Source: Rufibacter hautae (lineage in GTDB: Bacteria; Bacteroidota; Bacteroidia; Cytophagales; Hymenobacteraceae). Taken from it: a DNA stretch of 64,000 bases. The notes below the pieces were generated by a model, which ran no database searches, had not been told where the DNA came from, and was given only the letters and a program-made list of their open reading frames with translations. Positions 29,070-40,539 of the stretch are shown here, piece by piece. Made by a program: the position numbers and the translations under genes. Positions within the stretch are counted from its first letter, which is position 1. Each line of letters starts with the position of its first letter. The stretch is taken from contig NZ_VKKY01000003.1 in assembly GCF_008271695.1 (NCBI RefSeq), positions 248,001-312,000 on the forward strand, given 5' to 3'.

Positions 29070-31598
29070 ATGAATCACATCCTTTCCCGTGGCTTCTTGT
29101 TCATTCTGCTGTGCGGTTCGGCCGCAGGCTGTACCGTGAAGAAGCCAGCCGCCCCCGCTGTCGCCTCTGAAACCGCTGCCGTAGCCTTAGATTCCGTTAT
29201 CACGGAGATGCCCCACACGAGCCGCGGACCCTACCAGCCTTCTGCTGAGCGGCTCATGGACCTGCTGCACACCAGCCTGAACGTGCGGTTTGACTGGGTC
29301 AAGCAGCACCTGCTGGGCGAGGCCACCTTGACGTTGAAGCCCTACTTCTACCCGCAGCAACAGGTGGTGCTGGACGCCAAGGGGTTTGACATCCATAAAG
29401 TGACGTTGCGCAAAGGAAAGCAAGCCCTGCCGCTGACCTTTGACTATGACCGGCAGAAACTGACGCTGAAGCTGGACAAAACCTACTCCCGCACCGATAC
29501 GCTTCAGGTTTCCATTTCCTACACTGCTAAGCCCAATGAGCTGGAGGCGCACGGCAGCCAGGCCATTCAGTCAGACAAAGGCTTGTACTTCATCAACCCG
29601 CTGGGCCAAGAGGAAGGCGTGCCCCAGCAGATCTGGACGCAAGGCGAGACCGAGGCGAACTCGGCCTGGTTCCCTACCATTGACAAGCCCAATGAGCGCA
29701 TGATCCAGGACATTTTCATCACGGTGGAGAGCAAGTTCAAGACGCTGTCTAACGGAACGCTGGTTTCTAGCAAGAATCTGAAAAACGGGCTTAAAACCGA
29801 TCACTGGCGCATGACCCAGCCGCACGCGCCTTACCTGGTGATGATGGCGATTGGGGAGTTCTCCGTGATCAAAGACAAATGGCGGAACAAAGAGGTAAGT
29901 TACTGGGTGGAACCGGAGTACGCCGCTACTGCCAAAGCCACCTTCGGGCGGACGCCGGCCATGCTAGAGTTCTTCTCCCAGAAACTAGGCGTGGCGTTCC
30001 CCTGGGATAAATACGCGCAGGTAGTAGTCCGTAACTTCGTCTCGGGAGCCATGGAGAATACCTCCGCCTCCACCTTCATGGAATCTGTGCAGCAGGACCG
30101 CCGCGAGCTGCTGGACAAGAACTGGGACCATATCATCGCGCATGAACTGTTCCACCAATGGTTCGGAGACCTGGTCACCACGGAATCCTGGGCCAACCTT
30201 CCTTTGAACGAATCCTTCGCCGACTACTCAGAATACCTATGGGCCGAACACCAGTACGGCCCAGACGAGGCCGCCCTCACGCACCAGACCGCTTTGCTGG
30301 AGTACCTGGCCGAGGCTCGGACTAAACAAGAACCCTTGATCCGTTTCAACTACCTGGACAAAGAAGACATGTTTGACAGCCACTCCTACGCCAAAGGCGG
30401 GCGGGTATTGCACATGCTCCGGCAGGAGGTAGGAGAGGAGGCTTTTTTCGCCGCGCTGCACCTGTACCTTACCCAGAACAAGTACACACCGGTAGAGATA
30501 GACAAACTGCGTTTGGCTTTTGAGGAAATCACCGGGCGCGATTTGCGGCCGTTTTTCAAACAATGGTTCCTAACCCCGGGCCACCCCGAGCTGAAAGTAA
30601 GCCATGCCTATCAGAATGGAACCTTTACCTTGCAGGTGAACCAAACCCAGGATACCCTCCGTACCACGGTGTACAAGATGCCGCTGACTGTTGCCCTGCT
30701 CCAGAACGGGAAATGGCAGGAAGAGCAGGTACAACTAGAGAAAGCCAGCCAGGCATTCACCTTTCCTCTTCAAGCCGCGCCGCAGGCAGTGGTAGTGGAC
30801 CCCGCGCAGAAGCTGCTGGCCAATATAGACCATGAGAAATCGGTGCCTGAGTGGTCGGCCCAGTTCCTGAACAGCACTGCCTTTGCCGCGAAAGCTAATG
30901 CCCTGGAGCATCTGAGAGATACCGCTGTCACGCAGATTGACCCGGTGCTGGAAAAGGCCATGCAGGACCCCTTCTGGAAAATAAGAGCCACTGGCCTTGA
31001 GCTGTTGGTGTCTAAAGAATCTATGCAGAACCCACGCATGCAGAATCAGGTCCAGCGGATGGCTGAGACGGATCCCCACAGTGCGGTAAGGGCCACGGCC
31101 ACCTATGTGCTGAGTACCTTGAACGGATTACCCCAGGAGATCATAGAAGCCCGGTTGAATGATTCCTCTTACCAGGTGGTGAGTGCCGCGATCTTCGCTT
31201 GGACCAAAGGGAACCATGACTTGGCCCGATTAAAGCCATTACTTCAGTACAAGAACCCCGATGTAGTAAATGCCCTGGCTTCGGCGTTTACCACCAATGA
31301 CGAGGAAGAGCTTTACGCCTGGTATTTGAAAAATGCCTCAAAATTGCGTGGCGGTGACTTGTATTACTTCGTGCAGAGCTTCGGGGCGTTCCTGTTGAAA
31401 AAAAATATTGACCGGCAGGAGAGGGGCTGGCAGGCCCTGGTGGGCATAGTGGAAAAGGAGACCCTGGCCGAGGCAAAACAAGCAGCGTTTCAAATGCTTA
31501 CGCTCATGGCAGAGACCGACGAGCGTCGCCAAAAGGTGCAGGAATTAGCCGCAAAAGACCCCAAATTAGCTTCCTTGGTAAGCCCTCAAATGAATTGA
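29070..31598 (+). CDS. M1 family metallopeptidase (aminopeptidase N-like lipoprotein)
   Basis: 842 aa from the ATG at 29070. An in-frame reading 68 codons longer overlaps the divergent biotin carrier gene and is rejected. The signal ends in a lipobox (LLCGSAAGC), so it is probably an envelope lipoprotein. The substrate-recognition motif GAMEN is at residues 326-330. The zinc site HELFH is at 358-362 with the third ligand Glu at 381 (LPLNESFADY). The C-terminal half contains HEAT-like helical repeats (DPHSAVRATATYVLSTLNGLPQEIIEARLNDSSYQVVSAAIFAW). Releases N-terminal residues from peptides. Confidence 0.96.
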   Translation: MNHILSRGFLFILLCGSAAGCTVKKPAAPAVASETAAVALDSVITEMPHTSRGPYQPSAERLMDLLHTSLNVRFDWVKQHLLGEATLTLKPYFYPQQQVVLDAKGFDIHKVTLRKGKQALPLTFDYDRQKLTLKLDKTYSRTDTLQVSISYTAKPNELEAHGSQAIQSDKGLYFINPLGQEEGVPQQIWTQGETEANSAWFPTIDKPNERMIQDIFITVESKFKTLSNGTLVSSKNLKNGLKTDHWRMTQPHAPYLVMMAIGEFSVIKDKWRNKEVSYWVEPEYAATAKATFGRTPAMLEFFSQKLGVAFPWDKYAQVVVRNFVSGAMENTSASTFMESVQQDRRELLDKNWDHIIAHELFHQWFGDLVTTESWANLPLNESFADYSEYLWAEHQYGPDEAALTHQTALLEYLAEARTKQEPLIRFNYLDKEDMFDSHSYAKGGRVLHMLRQEVGEEAFFAALHLYLTQNKYTPVEIDKLRLAFEEITGRDLRPFFKQWFLTPGHPELKVSHAYQNGTFTLQVNQTQDTLRTTVYKMPLTVALLQNGKWQEEQVQLEKASQAFTFPLQAAPQAVVVDPAQKLLANIDHEKSVPEWSAQFLNSTAFAAKANALEHLRDTAVTQIDPVLEKAMQDPFWKIRATGLELLVSKESMQNPRMQNQVQRMAETDPHSAVRATATYVLSTLNGLPQEIIEARLNDSSYQVVSAAIFAWTKGNHDLARLKPLLQYKNPDVVNALASAFTTNDEEELYAWYLKNASKLRGGDLYYFVQSFGAFLLKKNIDRQERGWQALVGIVEKETLAEAKQAAFQMLTLMAETDERRQKVQELAAKDPKLASLVSPQMN

Positions 31599-31622
31599 TT
31601 GAAAAAAATATTTGCAGAAATA

Positions 31623-31653
31623 TTTGACATGGAAGAAAAACCCACTAGTTTTG
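31623..31653 (+). promoter_or_regulatory. Promoter of the tRNA-tuf operon
   Basis: TTTG (31623-31626), 19-bp spacer, TAGTTTTG (31646-31653): an excellent Bacteroidota -33/-7 pair 60 bp before tRNA-Tyr. Confidence 0.8.
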
Positions 31654-31713
31654 CAGCTCCTAAGAACGAAAACGGCAACGCAACTAGGTTTTAGGGTTCT
31701 TTGAAACAGTATT

Positions 31714-31796
31714 GGGGAGATTCCAGAGTGGCCAAATGGGACGGACTGTAACTCCGTTAGCGTAAGCTTTCGAAGGTTCGAATCCTTCTCTCCCCA
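31714..31796 (+). tRNA. tRNA-Tyr (GTA)
   Basis: 83 nt with acceptor GGGGAGA/TCTCCCC, class II long variable arm, anticodon GTA in GGACTGTAACTCC, and T-arm GGTTCGAATCC. CCA is not fully encoded. Confidence 0.96.
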
Positions 31797-31869
31797 CACT
31801 TACAATGGTCAGAAATTGAGACAAGGTTACAGGTTGTTTCGCGAAGATTTCTGATGTTACCAGTAACAA

Positions 31870-31942
31870 GCGGGAGTAGCTCAGCTGGTAGAGCGACAGC
31901 CTTCCAAGCTGTAGGTCGCGGGTTCGAACCTCGTCTCCCGCT
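31870..31942 (+). tRNA. tRNA-Gly (TCC)
   Basis: 73 nt with acceptor GCGGGAG/CTCCCGC, D-arm AGCTCAGCTGGTAGAGC, anticodon TCC in CTTCCAA, T-arm GGGTTCGAACC. Confidence 0.96.
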
Positions 31943-31985
31943 CTTTTAAGAGAGCAATGCAGCGAAAGCTGCATTCTTTTATTTT

Positions 31986-32057
31986 GCCGACGTAGCTCAG
32001 GGGTAGAGTACTTCCTTGGTAAGGAAGGGGTCGTGGGTTCAATTCCCATCGTTGGCT
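31986..32057 (+). tRNA. tRNA-Thr (GGT)
   Basis: 72 nt with acceptor GCCGACG/CGTTGGC (one G-T pair), anticodon GGT in the loop TTGGTAA, T-arm GTGGGTTCAATTCCCAT. It ends 62 bp before tuf. Confidence 0.96.
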
Positions 32058-32119
32058 CAAGCGGTATTAATTTCTATAATCAATACACCGTTTCACCTAA
32101 GAACTAAATACTTTCTAAA

Positions 32120-33307
<1,188 letters not shown>

Positions 33308-33320
33308 TTATTAAAATCAT

Positions 33321-33361
33321 AAGTCCGCCTTGCTGAAAATGTAGGGCGGACTTGTTTTTTT
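33321..33361 (+). terminator. Terminator after tuf
   Basis: 9-bp stem AAGTCCGCC / GGCGGACTT followed by GTTTTTTTT. The tail overlaps the -33 region of the next promoter. Confidence 0.85.
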
Positions 33362-33382
33362 AAAAAAAGAATAATACATTTG
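33352..33382 (+). promoter_or_regulatory. Promoter of the tRNA-Trp/secE-rpoBC operon
   Basis: TTG (33352-33354), 20-bp spacer, TACATTTG (33375-33382), 33 bp before tRNA-Trp. The -33 element lies inside the tuf terminator. Confidence 0.75.
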
Positions 33383-33415
33383 CACTCCATTTGAATGAAT
33401 GGCGTGCATTTTTTT

Positions 33416-33488
33416 ACGGGAGTAGCTCAATTGGTAGAGTAGTGGTCTCCAAAACCATTGGTTGTAGGTTCGAGTCCTACCTCCCGTG
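33416..33488 (+). tRNA. tRNA-Trp (CCA)
   Basis: 73 nt with acceptor ACGGGAG/CTCCCGT, D-arm AGCTCAATTGGTAGAGT, anticodon CCA in TCTCCAAAA, T-arm TAGGTTCGAGTCCTA, discriminator G. It ends 24 bp before secE. Confidence 0.97.
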
Positions 33489-33512
33489 CAAATAGAGTTA
33501 ATAGCATCAGGA

Positions 33513-33704
33513 ATGGCAAAGCTGACAAGATTTTTCAATGACGCTGTAGAAGAGATGCAGCACAAGGTTACCTGGCCAACTTACTCAGAGCTTCAGAAAA
33601 GCTCTATGTTGGTATTGGTTGGCTCTATTGTGTTCGCCATCATTGTAGGTGCTATGGATTTCGTTTACGACTCCACCCTGAATTGGTTTTACAACCAATT
33701 CTAA
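33513..33704 (+). CDS. secE: Protein translocase subunit SecE
   Basis: 63 aa from the ATG at 33513 (MAKLTRFFNDAVEEM). Short bacterial form with the cytosolic amphipathic segment HKVTWPTYSELQKSS and one membrane helix (MLVLVGSIVFAIIVGAMDFVY). Partner of SecY (57869). Follows tRNA-Trp and precedes nusG by 15 bp. Confidence 0.95.
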   Translation: MAKLTRFFNDAVEEMQHKVTWPTYSELQKSSMLVLVGSIVFAIIVGAMDFVYDSTLNWFYNQF

Positions 33705-33719
33705 TTTAAGCTGGAGAAA

Positions 33720-34277
33720 ATGGCAGATTTAAAATGGTACGTAGTGCGGGCGGTTTCAGGCCAGGAGAAGAAAGCAAAGTCTTATCTTGAGAATGAAGTT
33801 GCGCGTCATAATTTAACGGAGATGGTGCCTCAGGTACTCATTCCGTCTGAGAAAGTATATGAAATGCGGAACGGGAAGAAACGCGTGAGAGAGCGCAGCT
33901 TTTTTCCTGGTTATGTGTTGATCTTTGCAGACATCTCCAACGGTGAGGTAGAGCACTTGATTACCAGCACTCCGGGCGTAATTGGCTTCCTGGGTTCTGG
34001 CAACGGTAGAGCAGACGAGAAACCGGTTCCATTACGCATGTCAGAGGTTAACCGCATCTTAGGAAAGGTTGACGAAACAGATGAGCAGGTGGAAACTTTA
34101 GAGACTCCTTTTATTGTTGGCGAGACTGTGAAAGTAATGGACGGTCCATTCAACGGTTTCTCTGGTACAGTAGAAGAGGTGTTTGAAGAGCGTCGCAAGC
34201 TAAATGTAATGGTGAAGATCTTCGGGCGGAATACCCCGGTAGAGCTGAACTACATGCAAGTAGAAAAAGAACAGTAG
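33720..34277 (+). CDS. nusG: Transcription termination/antitermination protein NusG
   Basis: 185 aa. NGN domain (WYVVRAVSGQEKKAKSYLENEV, then RSFFPGYVLIFADI) and C-terminal KOW domain (VKVMDGPFNGFSGTVEEVFEERRKLNVMVKIFGR). Couples transcription with Rho or ribosomes. Confidence 0.98.
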   Translation: MADLKWYVVRAVSGQEKKAKSYLENEVARHNLTEMVPQVLIPSEKVYEMRNGKKRVRERSFFPGYVLIFADISNGEVEHLITSTPGVIGFLGSGNGRADEKPVPLRMSEVNRILGKVDETDEQVETLETPFIVGETVKVMDGPFNGFSGTVEEVFEERRKLNVMVKIFGRNTPVELNYMQVEKEQ

Positions 34278-34289
34278 TAATAAATAATA

Positions 34290-34733
34290 ATGGCAAAAGA
34301 AATAAAAGGTTATCTGAAACTTCAGGTAAAGGGAGGCGCCGCGAATCCAGCACCGCCGATAGGACCTGCACTTGGATCTAAAGGTCTTAACATTATGGAG
34401 TTCTGCAAGCAGTTCAACGCTAGAACCCAGGATAAGGCCGGCCAAGTATGCCCAGTTTTGATTACAATGTACACAGACAAGTCATTTGACTTCGTAATTA
34501 AAACTCCTCCCGCTCCAGTATTGTTGATGGATGCTGCGAAAATCAAATCCGGATCTAAAGAGCCTAACCGTAACAAAGTGGGTTCTGTGACTTGGGATCA
34601 GATTCGCGAGATCGCTGAAATCAAAATGCCTGACCTGAATGCGTTCAAAGTTGAGGCTGCAATGCGTTTGGTAGCTGGTACCGCACGTAGCATGGGTATC
34701 ACAGTAAAAGGAACTGCTCCTTGGAGTGAGTAA
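34290..34733 (+). CDS. rplK: 50S ribosomal protein L11
   Basis: 147 aa, standard length. Proline-rich N-terminal segment [31 protein letters not shown] and RNA-binding C-terminal domain (GTARSMGI). Twelve bp after nusG. Confidence 0.98.
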   Translation: MAKEIKGYLKLQVKGGAANPAPPIGPALGSKGLNIMEFCKQFNARTQDKAGQVCPVLITMYTDKSFDFVIKTPPAPVLLMDAAKIKSGSKEPNRNKVGSVTWDQIREIAEIKMPDLNAFKVEAAMRLVAGTARSMGITVKGTAPWSE

Positions 34734-34744
34734 TTAAAAAGCAA

Positions 34745-35434
34745 ATGGCTAGAATTTCTAAAAACAGAAAAGCAGTCTTAGCAAAGTACGACCCTAAAAA
34801 AGAGTACTCTCTGTTAGATGCAGCAGGCGTAGTTAAAGAAATCACTTTCACTAAGTTTGATGCCTCCGTTGACATTGATGTGCGTTTAGGTGTTGATCCG
34901 CGCAAGGCTGATCAAATGGTGAGAGGCGTGGTTACGCTTCCCCACGGAACTGGTAAAGACGTACGTGTGTTGGTGCTTTGCACTCCTGACAAGGAAGATG
35001 AAGCGAAAGCCGCAGGTGCTGACTTCGTAGGTCTGGATGACTATATTCAGAAGATTGAAAAAGGCTGGACAGATGTTGATGTGATCATCACCATGCCGGC
35101 TGTAATGGCGAAAGTAGGTAGACTGGGCCGTATCTTAGGACCTCGTAACTTAATGCCAAACCCTAAAGCTGGTACTGTAACTACAGACGTAGCCAAAGCG
35201 GTGAAAGAAGTGAAAGCTGGTAAAATTGACTTTAAAGTTGATAAAACCGGTATCATCCACACTAGCATTGGTAAAGTTTCCTTCGGGCCAGATCAAATTG
35301 CTGCCAACGCTTCTGAGGTAATTGCTACCCTTAACCGTTTAAAGCCTTCTTCTGCAAAAGGAACTTATATTAAGAGCATCACATTGTCAAGCACAATGAG
35401 TCCTGGTGTAGTAGTTGACAAAACCTCAATTTAA
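34745..35434 (+). CDS. rplA: 50S ribosomal protein L1
   Basis: 229 aa. Contains [22 protein letters not shown], the L1 signature, and [24 protein letters not shown]. In other bacteria L1 represses the rplKA mRNA; no clear target was searched for here. Confidence 0.98.
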   Translation: MARISKNRKAVLAKYDPKKEYSLLDAAGVVKEITFTKFDASVDIDVRLGVDPRKADQMVRGVVTLPHGTGKDVRVLVLCTPDKEDEAKAAGADFVGLDDYIQKIEKGWTDVDVIITMPAVMAKVGRLGRILGPRNLMPNPKAGTVTTDVAKAVKEVKAGKIDFKVDKTGIIHTSIGKVSFGPDQIAANASEVIATLNRLKPSSAKGTYIKSITLSSTMSPGVVVDKTSI

Positions 35435-35443
35435 CGAGAAGAG

Positions 35444-35971
35444 ATGACACGGGAAGAGAAAGAAATCATTGTACGTGACCTGAGTGAGAAATTAGCTCAA
35501 AACTCCTTCGTCTACATCACAGACGCTTCAGAATTGACCGTTGCTACTATCAACAGATTCAGAAGACTTTGCTTTGATAGAGGCATTGAGTACAAAGTAT
35601 ACAAGAACACTCTGATTCGTAAGGCGCTTGATACCTTAGACACAGATACATCTGCTTTGGATGTGGCTTTGAAAGGTTCTTCAGGAATCCTATTTGAAGC
35701 TACTACTGGTAACGCTCCAGCAAAATTATTACTTGATTTCCGCAAGACTGGCGCTAAGAAGCCACTCTTGAAAGGAGCTTACATTGACAGCAGCATCTAC
35801 GTAGGTGACGATCAATTAGACGCCCTAAGCAAGATCAAGTCCAAAGAAGAATTGGTTGGTGAAATCATCGGCTTACTTCAATCTCCTGCCAAAAACGTTA
35901 TTTCTGCCCTTCAGAGCGGTGGCAATACTTTGGCTGGTGTGCTTAAAACTTTATCAGAGAGAGAACAATAA
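35444..35971 (+). CDS. rplJ: 50S ribosomal protein L10
   Basis: 175 aa. N-terminal RNA-binding domain (VIVRDLSEKLAQNSFVYITDASELTVATINRFRRL) and C-terminal helix for L7/L12 binding. The gap from rplA is only 9 bp, so no long L10 leader is present at this junction. Confidence 0.97.
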   Translation: MTREEKEIIVRDLSEKLAQNSFVYITDASELTVATINRFRRLCFDRGIEYKVYKNTLIRKALDTLDTDTSALDVALKGSSGILFEATTGNAPAKLLLDFRKTGAKKPLLKGAYIDSSIYVGDDQLDALSKIKSKEELVGEIIGLLQSPAKNVISALQSGGNTLAGVLKTLSEREQ

Positions 35972-36008
35972 CATTTCAATTTTAAAACAACTTTAATTAC
36001 TAATAAAA

Positions 36009-36389
36009 ATGGCAGATTTGAAAGCATTCGCTGAGCAGTTGGTTAACTTAACTGTTAAAGAAGTTAATGAACTTGCTACTATTCTTAAGGATGAGTACGG
36101 TATTGAGCCAGCAGCTGCTGCTCCTGTAATGGTAGCTGGTGCTGCCGGTGGAGACGCTGGAGCCGCTGCTGAGGAGAAAACTTCTTTTGATGTAATCCTT
36201 AAGTCAGCAGGTGCCTCTAAACTAGCAGTTGTGAAGCTAGTGAAAGAACTTACCGGTCTTGGCTTGAAAGAAGCGAAAGAATTGGTTGATGGTGCTCCAA
36301 AACCATTGAAAGAAGGTGTTGCTAAAGATGAAGCAGATTCATTGAAAAAGCAATTGGAAGAAGCTGGTGCTGAAGTGGAGGTTAAGTAA
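36009..36389 (+). CDS. rplL: 50S ribosomal protein L7/L12
   Basis: 126 aa. N-terminal dimerisation helices, Ala/Gly hinge ([21 protein letters not shown]) and factor-binding C-terminal domain ([34 protein letters not shown]). Followed by a 154-bp gap with a hairpin before rpoB. Confidence 0.98.
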   Translation: MADLKAFAEQLVNLTVKEVNELATILKDEYGIEPAAAAPVMVAGAAGGDAGAAAEEKTSFDVILKSAGASKLAVVKLVKELTGLGLKEAKELVDGAPKPLKEGVAKDEADSLKKQLEEAGAEVEVK

Positions 36390-36421
36390 TCCCACACTAC
36401 CTTCCATTACCACTAAGGGTT

Positions 36422-36455
36422 AGACCTGGCAATTTCGTCAGGTCTTTTCCTGTTT
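36422..36455 (+). terminator. Attenuator-like hairpin between rplL and rpoB
   Basis: 7-bp stem AGACCTG / CAGGTCT followed by TTTCCTGTTT, 33 bp after rplL. Probably a partial terminator lowering rpoBC relative to ribosomal proteins, as in other bacteria (inference). A second weak dyad, TAGAAATGATTTTCTA, lies at 36461-36476. Confidence 0.65.
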
Positions 36456-36543
36456 GTACCTAGAAATGATTTTCTAGAATATTCTGTCGGAGAAAAGGCT
36501 GTTTCCCGACACGACAAAGTTTAAACGTTAAAATCAGACAACT

Positions 36544-39500
36544 TTGGCTACAAGTAAAACGACAGAGCGGATCAACTTTGCGTCCATTAAGTCGGTAATT
36601 GATTACCCAGACTTTCTGGACGTTCAGCTACAATCTTTCCAAGACTTTTTCCAGTTGGAAACCGCTGCCGAGAACCGCACGGAAGAAGGTCTATTCAAAG
36701 TTTTTGCTGAAAACTTCCCGATCTCTGACTCAAGAGAGAATTTCGTTCTGGAATTCGTAGATTACCATGTTGACCCACCCAAGTACTCAGTTGATGAGTG
36801 CATTGACCGCGGGTTGACTTATTCAGTTCCCTTAAAGGCAAAGCTTCGTTTGATCTGTAATGATACGGATAACGAAGACTTTGAGACTATTGAACAGGAA
36901 GTTTTCTTAGGAAATATTCCTTATATGACTGAGAAGGGTTCATTTGTAATCAATGGCGCCGAGCGCGTAATTGTATCACAGTTGCACCGTTCACCAGGGG
37001 TGTTCTTTGCCCAAAGCAAGCACACCAATGGTACCAAATTATACTCTGCCAGAATTATCCCTTTCAAAGGATCTTGGATTGAGTTCGCGACAGACGTGAA
37101 CAACGTGATGTACGCGTACATTGACCGTAAGAAGAAATTCCCGGTAACTACTTTGTTGCGTGCAATTGGTTACGGAACGGATAAAGACATCCTGGACCTG
37201 TTTGGGTTGTCTGAAGAAGTGAAGGCCGATAAGAAAACCCTGAAAGGCGTGGTTGGCAGAAAGCTGGCTGCAAGGGTTCTGCGCACCTGGACAGAAGACT
37301 TCGTGGATGAGGATACCGGTGAAGTGGTATCTATTGACCGTAACGAGGTTTTGTTGGAGCGTGACTCTGAGGTGAGCGAAGATGACTTAGATGTGATCAT
37401 TGACTCAGGGGTGAAGTCTATCATCCTGCACCGTGAGAACGTAAACATCGCCGACTACAACATCATCTACAACACCCTGCAGAAAGATAACTCTAACTCT
37501 GAGCAGGAAGCCGTGGAGCAAATCTACCGTCAGCTGCGTAACACAGAAGCGCCGGATGTGGAAACTGCCCGTGACATTATTCAGAAGTTGTTCTTCAGTG
37601 ATAAGCGTTACGACCTGGGTGATGTAGGACGCTACAGAATCAACAAGAAACTGGGCCTTGACAAAAACTGGGATGCCAAAGTATTAACCAATGAGGACAT
37701 TGTTCTGATTGTGAAATACCTGATTGGTCTGATCAACTCAAGAGCCGTGGTGGATGATATTGACCACTTGAGCAACCGCCGTGTAAGAACAGTAGGGGAG
37801 CAGTTGTATGCGCAGTTTGGTGTAGGTCTTGCCCGTATGGCCAGAACCATCAAAGAGCGTATGAACGTGCGTGATAATGAGGAATTCAAACCGGTTGACT
37901 TGATCAACGCGCGTACGCTTTCTTCTGTGATCAACTCGTTCTTTGGGACAAACCAGTTGTCTCAGTTCATGGACCAAACCAACCCGCTGGCAGAGATCAC
38001 GCACAAACGCCGTGTATCTGCATTAGGGCCAGGAGGTCTTTCCCGTGAGCGTGCTGGTTTCGAGGTTCGTGACGTTCACTATACCCACTATGGTCGTCTG
38101 TGTACGATTGAAACACCAGAGGGACCAAACATCGGTCTGATCTCTTCTCTGTGTGTGCACGCCCGCGTGAACAGCATGGGCTTCATTGAAACTCCTTACC
38201 GCAATGTAGTGGAAGGTAAAGTAGATGTAACCCACCAGGTGAAGTACCTGACTGCTGAAGAAGAAGATACCCACCACATCGCGCAGGCGAACGCCATCAT
38301 TGATGAGAACGGTAACTTCATCAACGATAAAGTAAAAGGTCGTTTTGAAGGTGACTTCCCGGTAGTAGAGCCAGAGCGCTATACATATATGGACGTTGCG
38401 CCTAACCAAATTGTATCGGTAGCTGCTTCGTTGATTCCATTCCTGGAGCATGATGATGCGAACCGTGCCTTGATGGGATCTAACATGCAGCGCCAGGCAG
38501 TGCCGTTGGTGAAGCCACAGGCTCCAATTGTAGGTACTGGTCTTGAACTGAGAGCCGCTCTCGACTCAAGAGCATTGGTGAGAGCAGAAGGTGATGGTTA
38601 CGTTCACTTCGTTGATGCAGATAAGATCATCATCCGTTATGACCTCTCTGAGGAGCAGAAGCTGGTGAGCTTTGACGCTGAGTACGTGACGTATGACCTG
38701 ATCAAATTCCGCCGCACGAACCAAGATACCTGTATCAACTTAACTCCTTTAGTTAAGAAGAATGAGCGGGTAACCAAAGGACAGCCACTGTGCGAAGGAT
38801 ACGCTACAAACCAAGGAGAGCTTGCGCTTGGACGTAACTTACAAGTAGCGTTCATGCCTTGGCAAGGATACAACTTTGAGGATGCGATCGTAATCTCTGA
38901 GCGAGTGGTAAGAGATGACGTGTTCACCTCTATCCACATTGAAGAGTTTGAGCTGGAAGTTCGCGAGACGAAGCGCGGTGAGGAGGAGTTAACCTCTGAA
39001 ATCCCGAACGTGAGCGAAGAAGCCGTTCGTAACCTGGATGAGAACGGTATCATCCGCATTGGCGCCGAGGTGAAAGAAGGTGATATTCTTATTGGTAAGA
39101 TCACTCCTAAAGGAGAAACTGATCCAACGCCAGAGGAGAAACTCTTGAGAGCCATCTTCGGGGACAAAGCCGGTGATGTGAAGGATGCCTCGTTGAAAGC
39201 GCCGCCATCCTTGAATGGAGTGGTAATTGAGACGAAGTTATTCTCTCGTCCTAAGAAAGATAAAAACCTCCGCGCGAAAGCGAAGAAAGAGGTAGAAGAC
39301 CTGAAAACAAAGTACAACGCTGAACTCAAAGCCGTGAAGAACGTGATGATTGAGAAGCTGGTACAACTGTTGGAAGGCAAGACTAGCCAAGGGGTACGTC
39401 ACCGTTTTGGAGACGAAATCCTGACCAAGGGTGCAAAGTTTGGTAAGAAAAACATCTCTGAGGCACTTTTCCCTGACAAAAACCCTTATAAGGACGAAAG

Positions 39501-40416
39501 CAACTACGCTGTTCCGGAAGAGGTGAACATGTTCAAGGACCTGATCCTAGAGGGATGGACGGCAGACGAGCAGACTAACAAGATGCTTTTGGAGCTGGTG
39601 AAAAACTACACCAAGCGCCGCAACATGATCTCTGCCCGCTTCAAACGCGACCGCTTCACCTTAGAAGTAGGAGACGAGTTACCAGCCGGTATCGTGCAGT
39701 TGGCCAAAGTATACATCGCTAAGAAGCGTAAGCTGAAAGTGGGTGATAAGATGGCAGGTCGTCACGGTAACAAGGGGGTAGTAGCTCGTATCGTGCGTGA
39801 AGAAGACATGCCGTTCCTGGAAGACGGAACACCAATGGACATCGTGTTGAACCCACTAGGGGTACCATCCAGGATGAACATCGGTCAGATCTATGAGACG
39901 GTACTTGGATGGGCTGGTTTGAGATTAGGACGTACGTACGCGACGCCAATCTTCGACGGTGCCACTGAAGAGCAGGTTTCTGCAGAATTGGCCGAGGCTG
40001 GCTTGCCACGCTTTGGACGTTCTTATCTGTACGATGGCTTGAGCGGTGACCGTTTTGACCAGCCAATCACCGTAGGTGTTATCTACATGCTGAAACTTGG
40101 CCACTTGGTAGATGATAAGATGCACGCCCGTTCTATCGGACCATACTCACTCATCACACAGCAGCCATTGGGTGGTAAAGCCCAGTTCGGTGGTCAGCGT
40201 TTCGGTGAGATGGAGGTGTGGGCGTTGGAGGCCTTCGGTGCCGCTAACGTGCTGCAGGAAATCCTGACTGTGAAGTCTGATGACGTGATCGGTCGTGCGA
40301 AAGCATACGAAGCCATTGTAAAAGGTGACGTGTTGCCGAAGCCAAATATCCCTGAGTCATTCAACGTGTTGATCCACGAACTCAGAGGTTTGGCCTTGGA
40401 GATTACGCTGGACTAA
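36544..40416 (+). CDS. rpoB: RNA polymerase subunit beta
   Basis: 1290 aa. The start codon appears to be TTG (36544): the frame has a TAA five codons upstream and no ATG in between, and the protein then begins (M)[25 protein letters not shown], as expected for the family. The rifampicin region is present ([35 protein letters not shown]); its residues look wild type. The C-terminal region is complete ([31 protein letters not shown]). Confidence 0.98.
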   Translation: MATSKTTERINFASIKSVIDYPDFLDVQLQSFQDFFQLETAAENRTEEGLFKVFAENFPISDSRENFVLEFVDYHVDPPKYSVDECIDRGLTYSVPLKAKLRLICNDTDNEDFETIEQEVFLGNIPYMTEKGSFVINGAERVIVSQLHRSPGVFFAQSKHTNGTKLYSARIIPFKGSWIEFATDVNNVMYAYIDRKKKFPVTTLLRAIGYGTDKDILDLFGLSEEVKADKKTLKGVVGRKLAARVLRTWTEDFVDEDTGEVVSIDRNEVLLERDSEVSEDDLDVIIDSGVKSIILHRENVNIADYNIIYNTLQKDNSNSEQEAVEQIYRQLRNTEAPDVETARDIIQKLFFSDKRYDLGDVGRYRINKKLGLDKNWDAKVLTNEDIVLIVKYLIGLINSRAVVDDIDHLSNRRVRTVGEQLYAQFGVGLARMARTIKERMNVRDNEEFKPVDLINARTLSSVINSFFGTNQLSQFMDQTNPLAEITHKRRVSALGPGGLSRERAGFEVRDVHYTHYGRLCTIETPEGPNIGLISSLCVHARVNSMGFIETPYRNVVEGKVDVTHQVKYLTAEEEDTHHIAQANAIIDENGNFINDKVKGRFEGDFPVVEPERYTYMDVAPNQIVSVAASLIPFLEHDDANRALMGSNMQRQAVPLVKPQAPIVGTGLELRAALDSRALVRAEGDGYVHFVDADKIIIRYDLSEEQKLVSFDAEYVTYDLIKFRRTNQDTCINLTPLVKKNERVTKGQPLCEGYATNQGELALGRNLQVAFMPWQGYNFEDAIVISERVVRDDVFTSIHIEEFELEVRETKRGEEELTSEIPNVSEEAVRNLDENGIIRIGAEVKEGDILIGKITPKGETDPTPEEKLLRAIFGDKAGDVKDASLKAPPSLNGVVIETKLFSRPKKDKNLRAKAKKEVEDLKTKYNAELKAVKNVMIEKLVQLLEGKTSQGVRHRFGDEILTKGAKFGKKNISEALFPDKNPYKDESNYAVPEEVNMFKDLILEGWTADEQTNKMLLELVKNYTKRRNMISARFKRDRFTLEVGDELPAGIVQLAKVYIAKKRKLKVGDKMAGRHGNKGVVARIVREEDMPFLEDGTPMDIVLNPLGVPSRMNIGQIYETVLGWAGLRLGRTYATPIFDGATEEQVSAELAEAGLPRFGRSYLYDGLSGDRFDQPITVGVIYMLKLGHLVDDKMHARSIGPYSLITQQPLGGKAQFGGQRFGEMEVWALEAFGAANVLQEILTVKSDDVIGRAKAYEAIVKGDVLPKPNIPESFNVLIHELRGLALEITLD

Positions 40417-40428
40417 TAAGCTGTTTTA

Positions 40429-40482
40429 AAGGAGATTTCAGGAAAAGGGGCGCAAAACGCCTCGTCTTGAAATCTCCCTTTT
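40429..40482 (+). terminator. Long hairpin in the rpoB-rpoC gap
   Basis: Outer stem AAGGAGATTTCA (40429-40440) / TGAAATCTCCCTT (40468-40480) and inner stem GGGGCG / CGCCTC, followed by TTC. It looks like a terminator or processing site within the operon; the T-run is short, so partial readthrough is likely. Confidence 0.55.
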
Positions 40483-40539
40483 CAGCGTTAGTAGGGCCGT
40501 TTAGTAAAAAGGAAATTTACATATCTAGCAACACATAAA

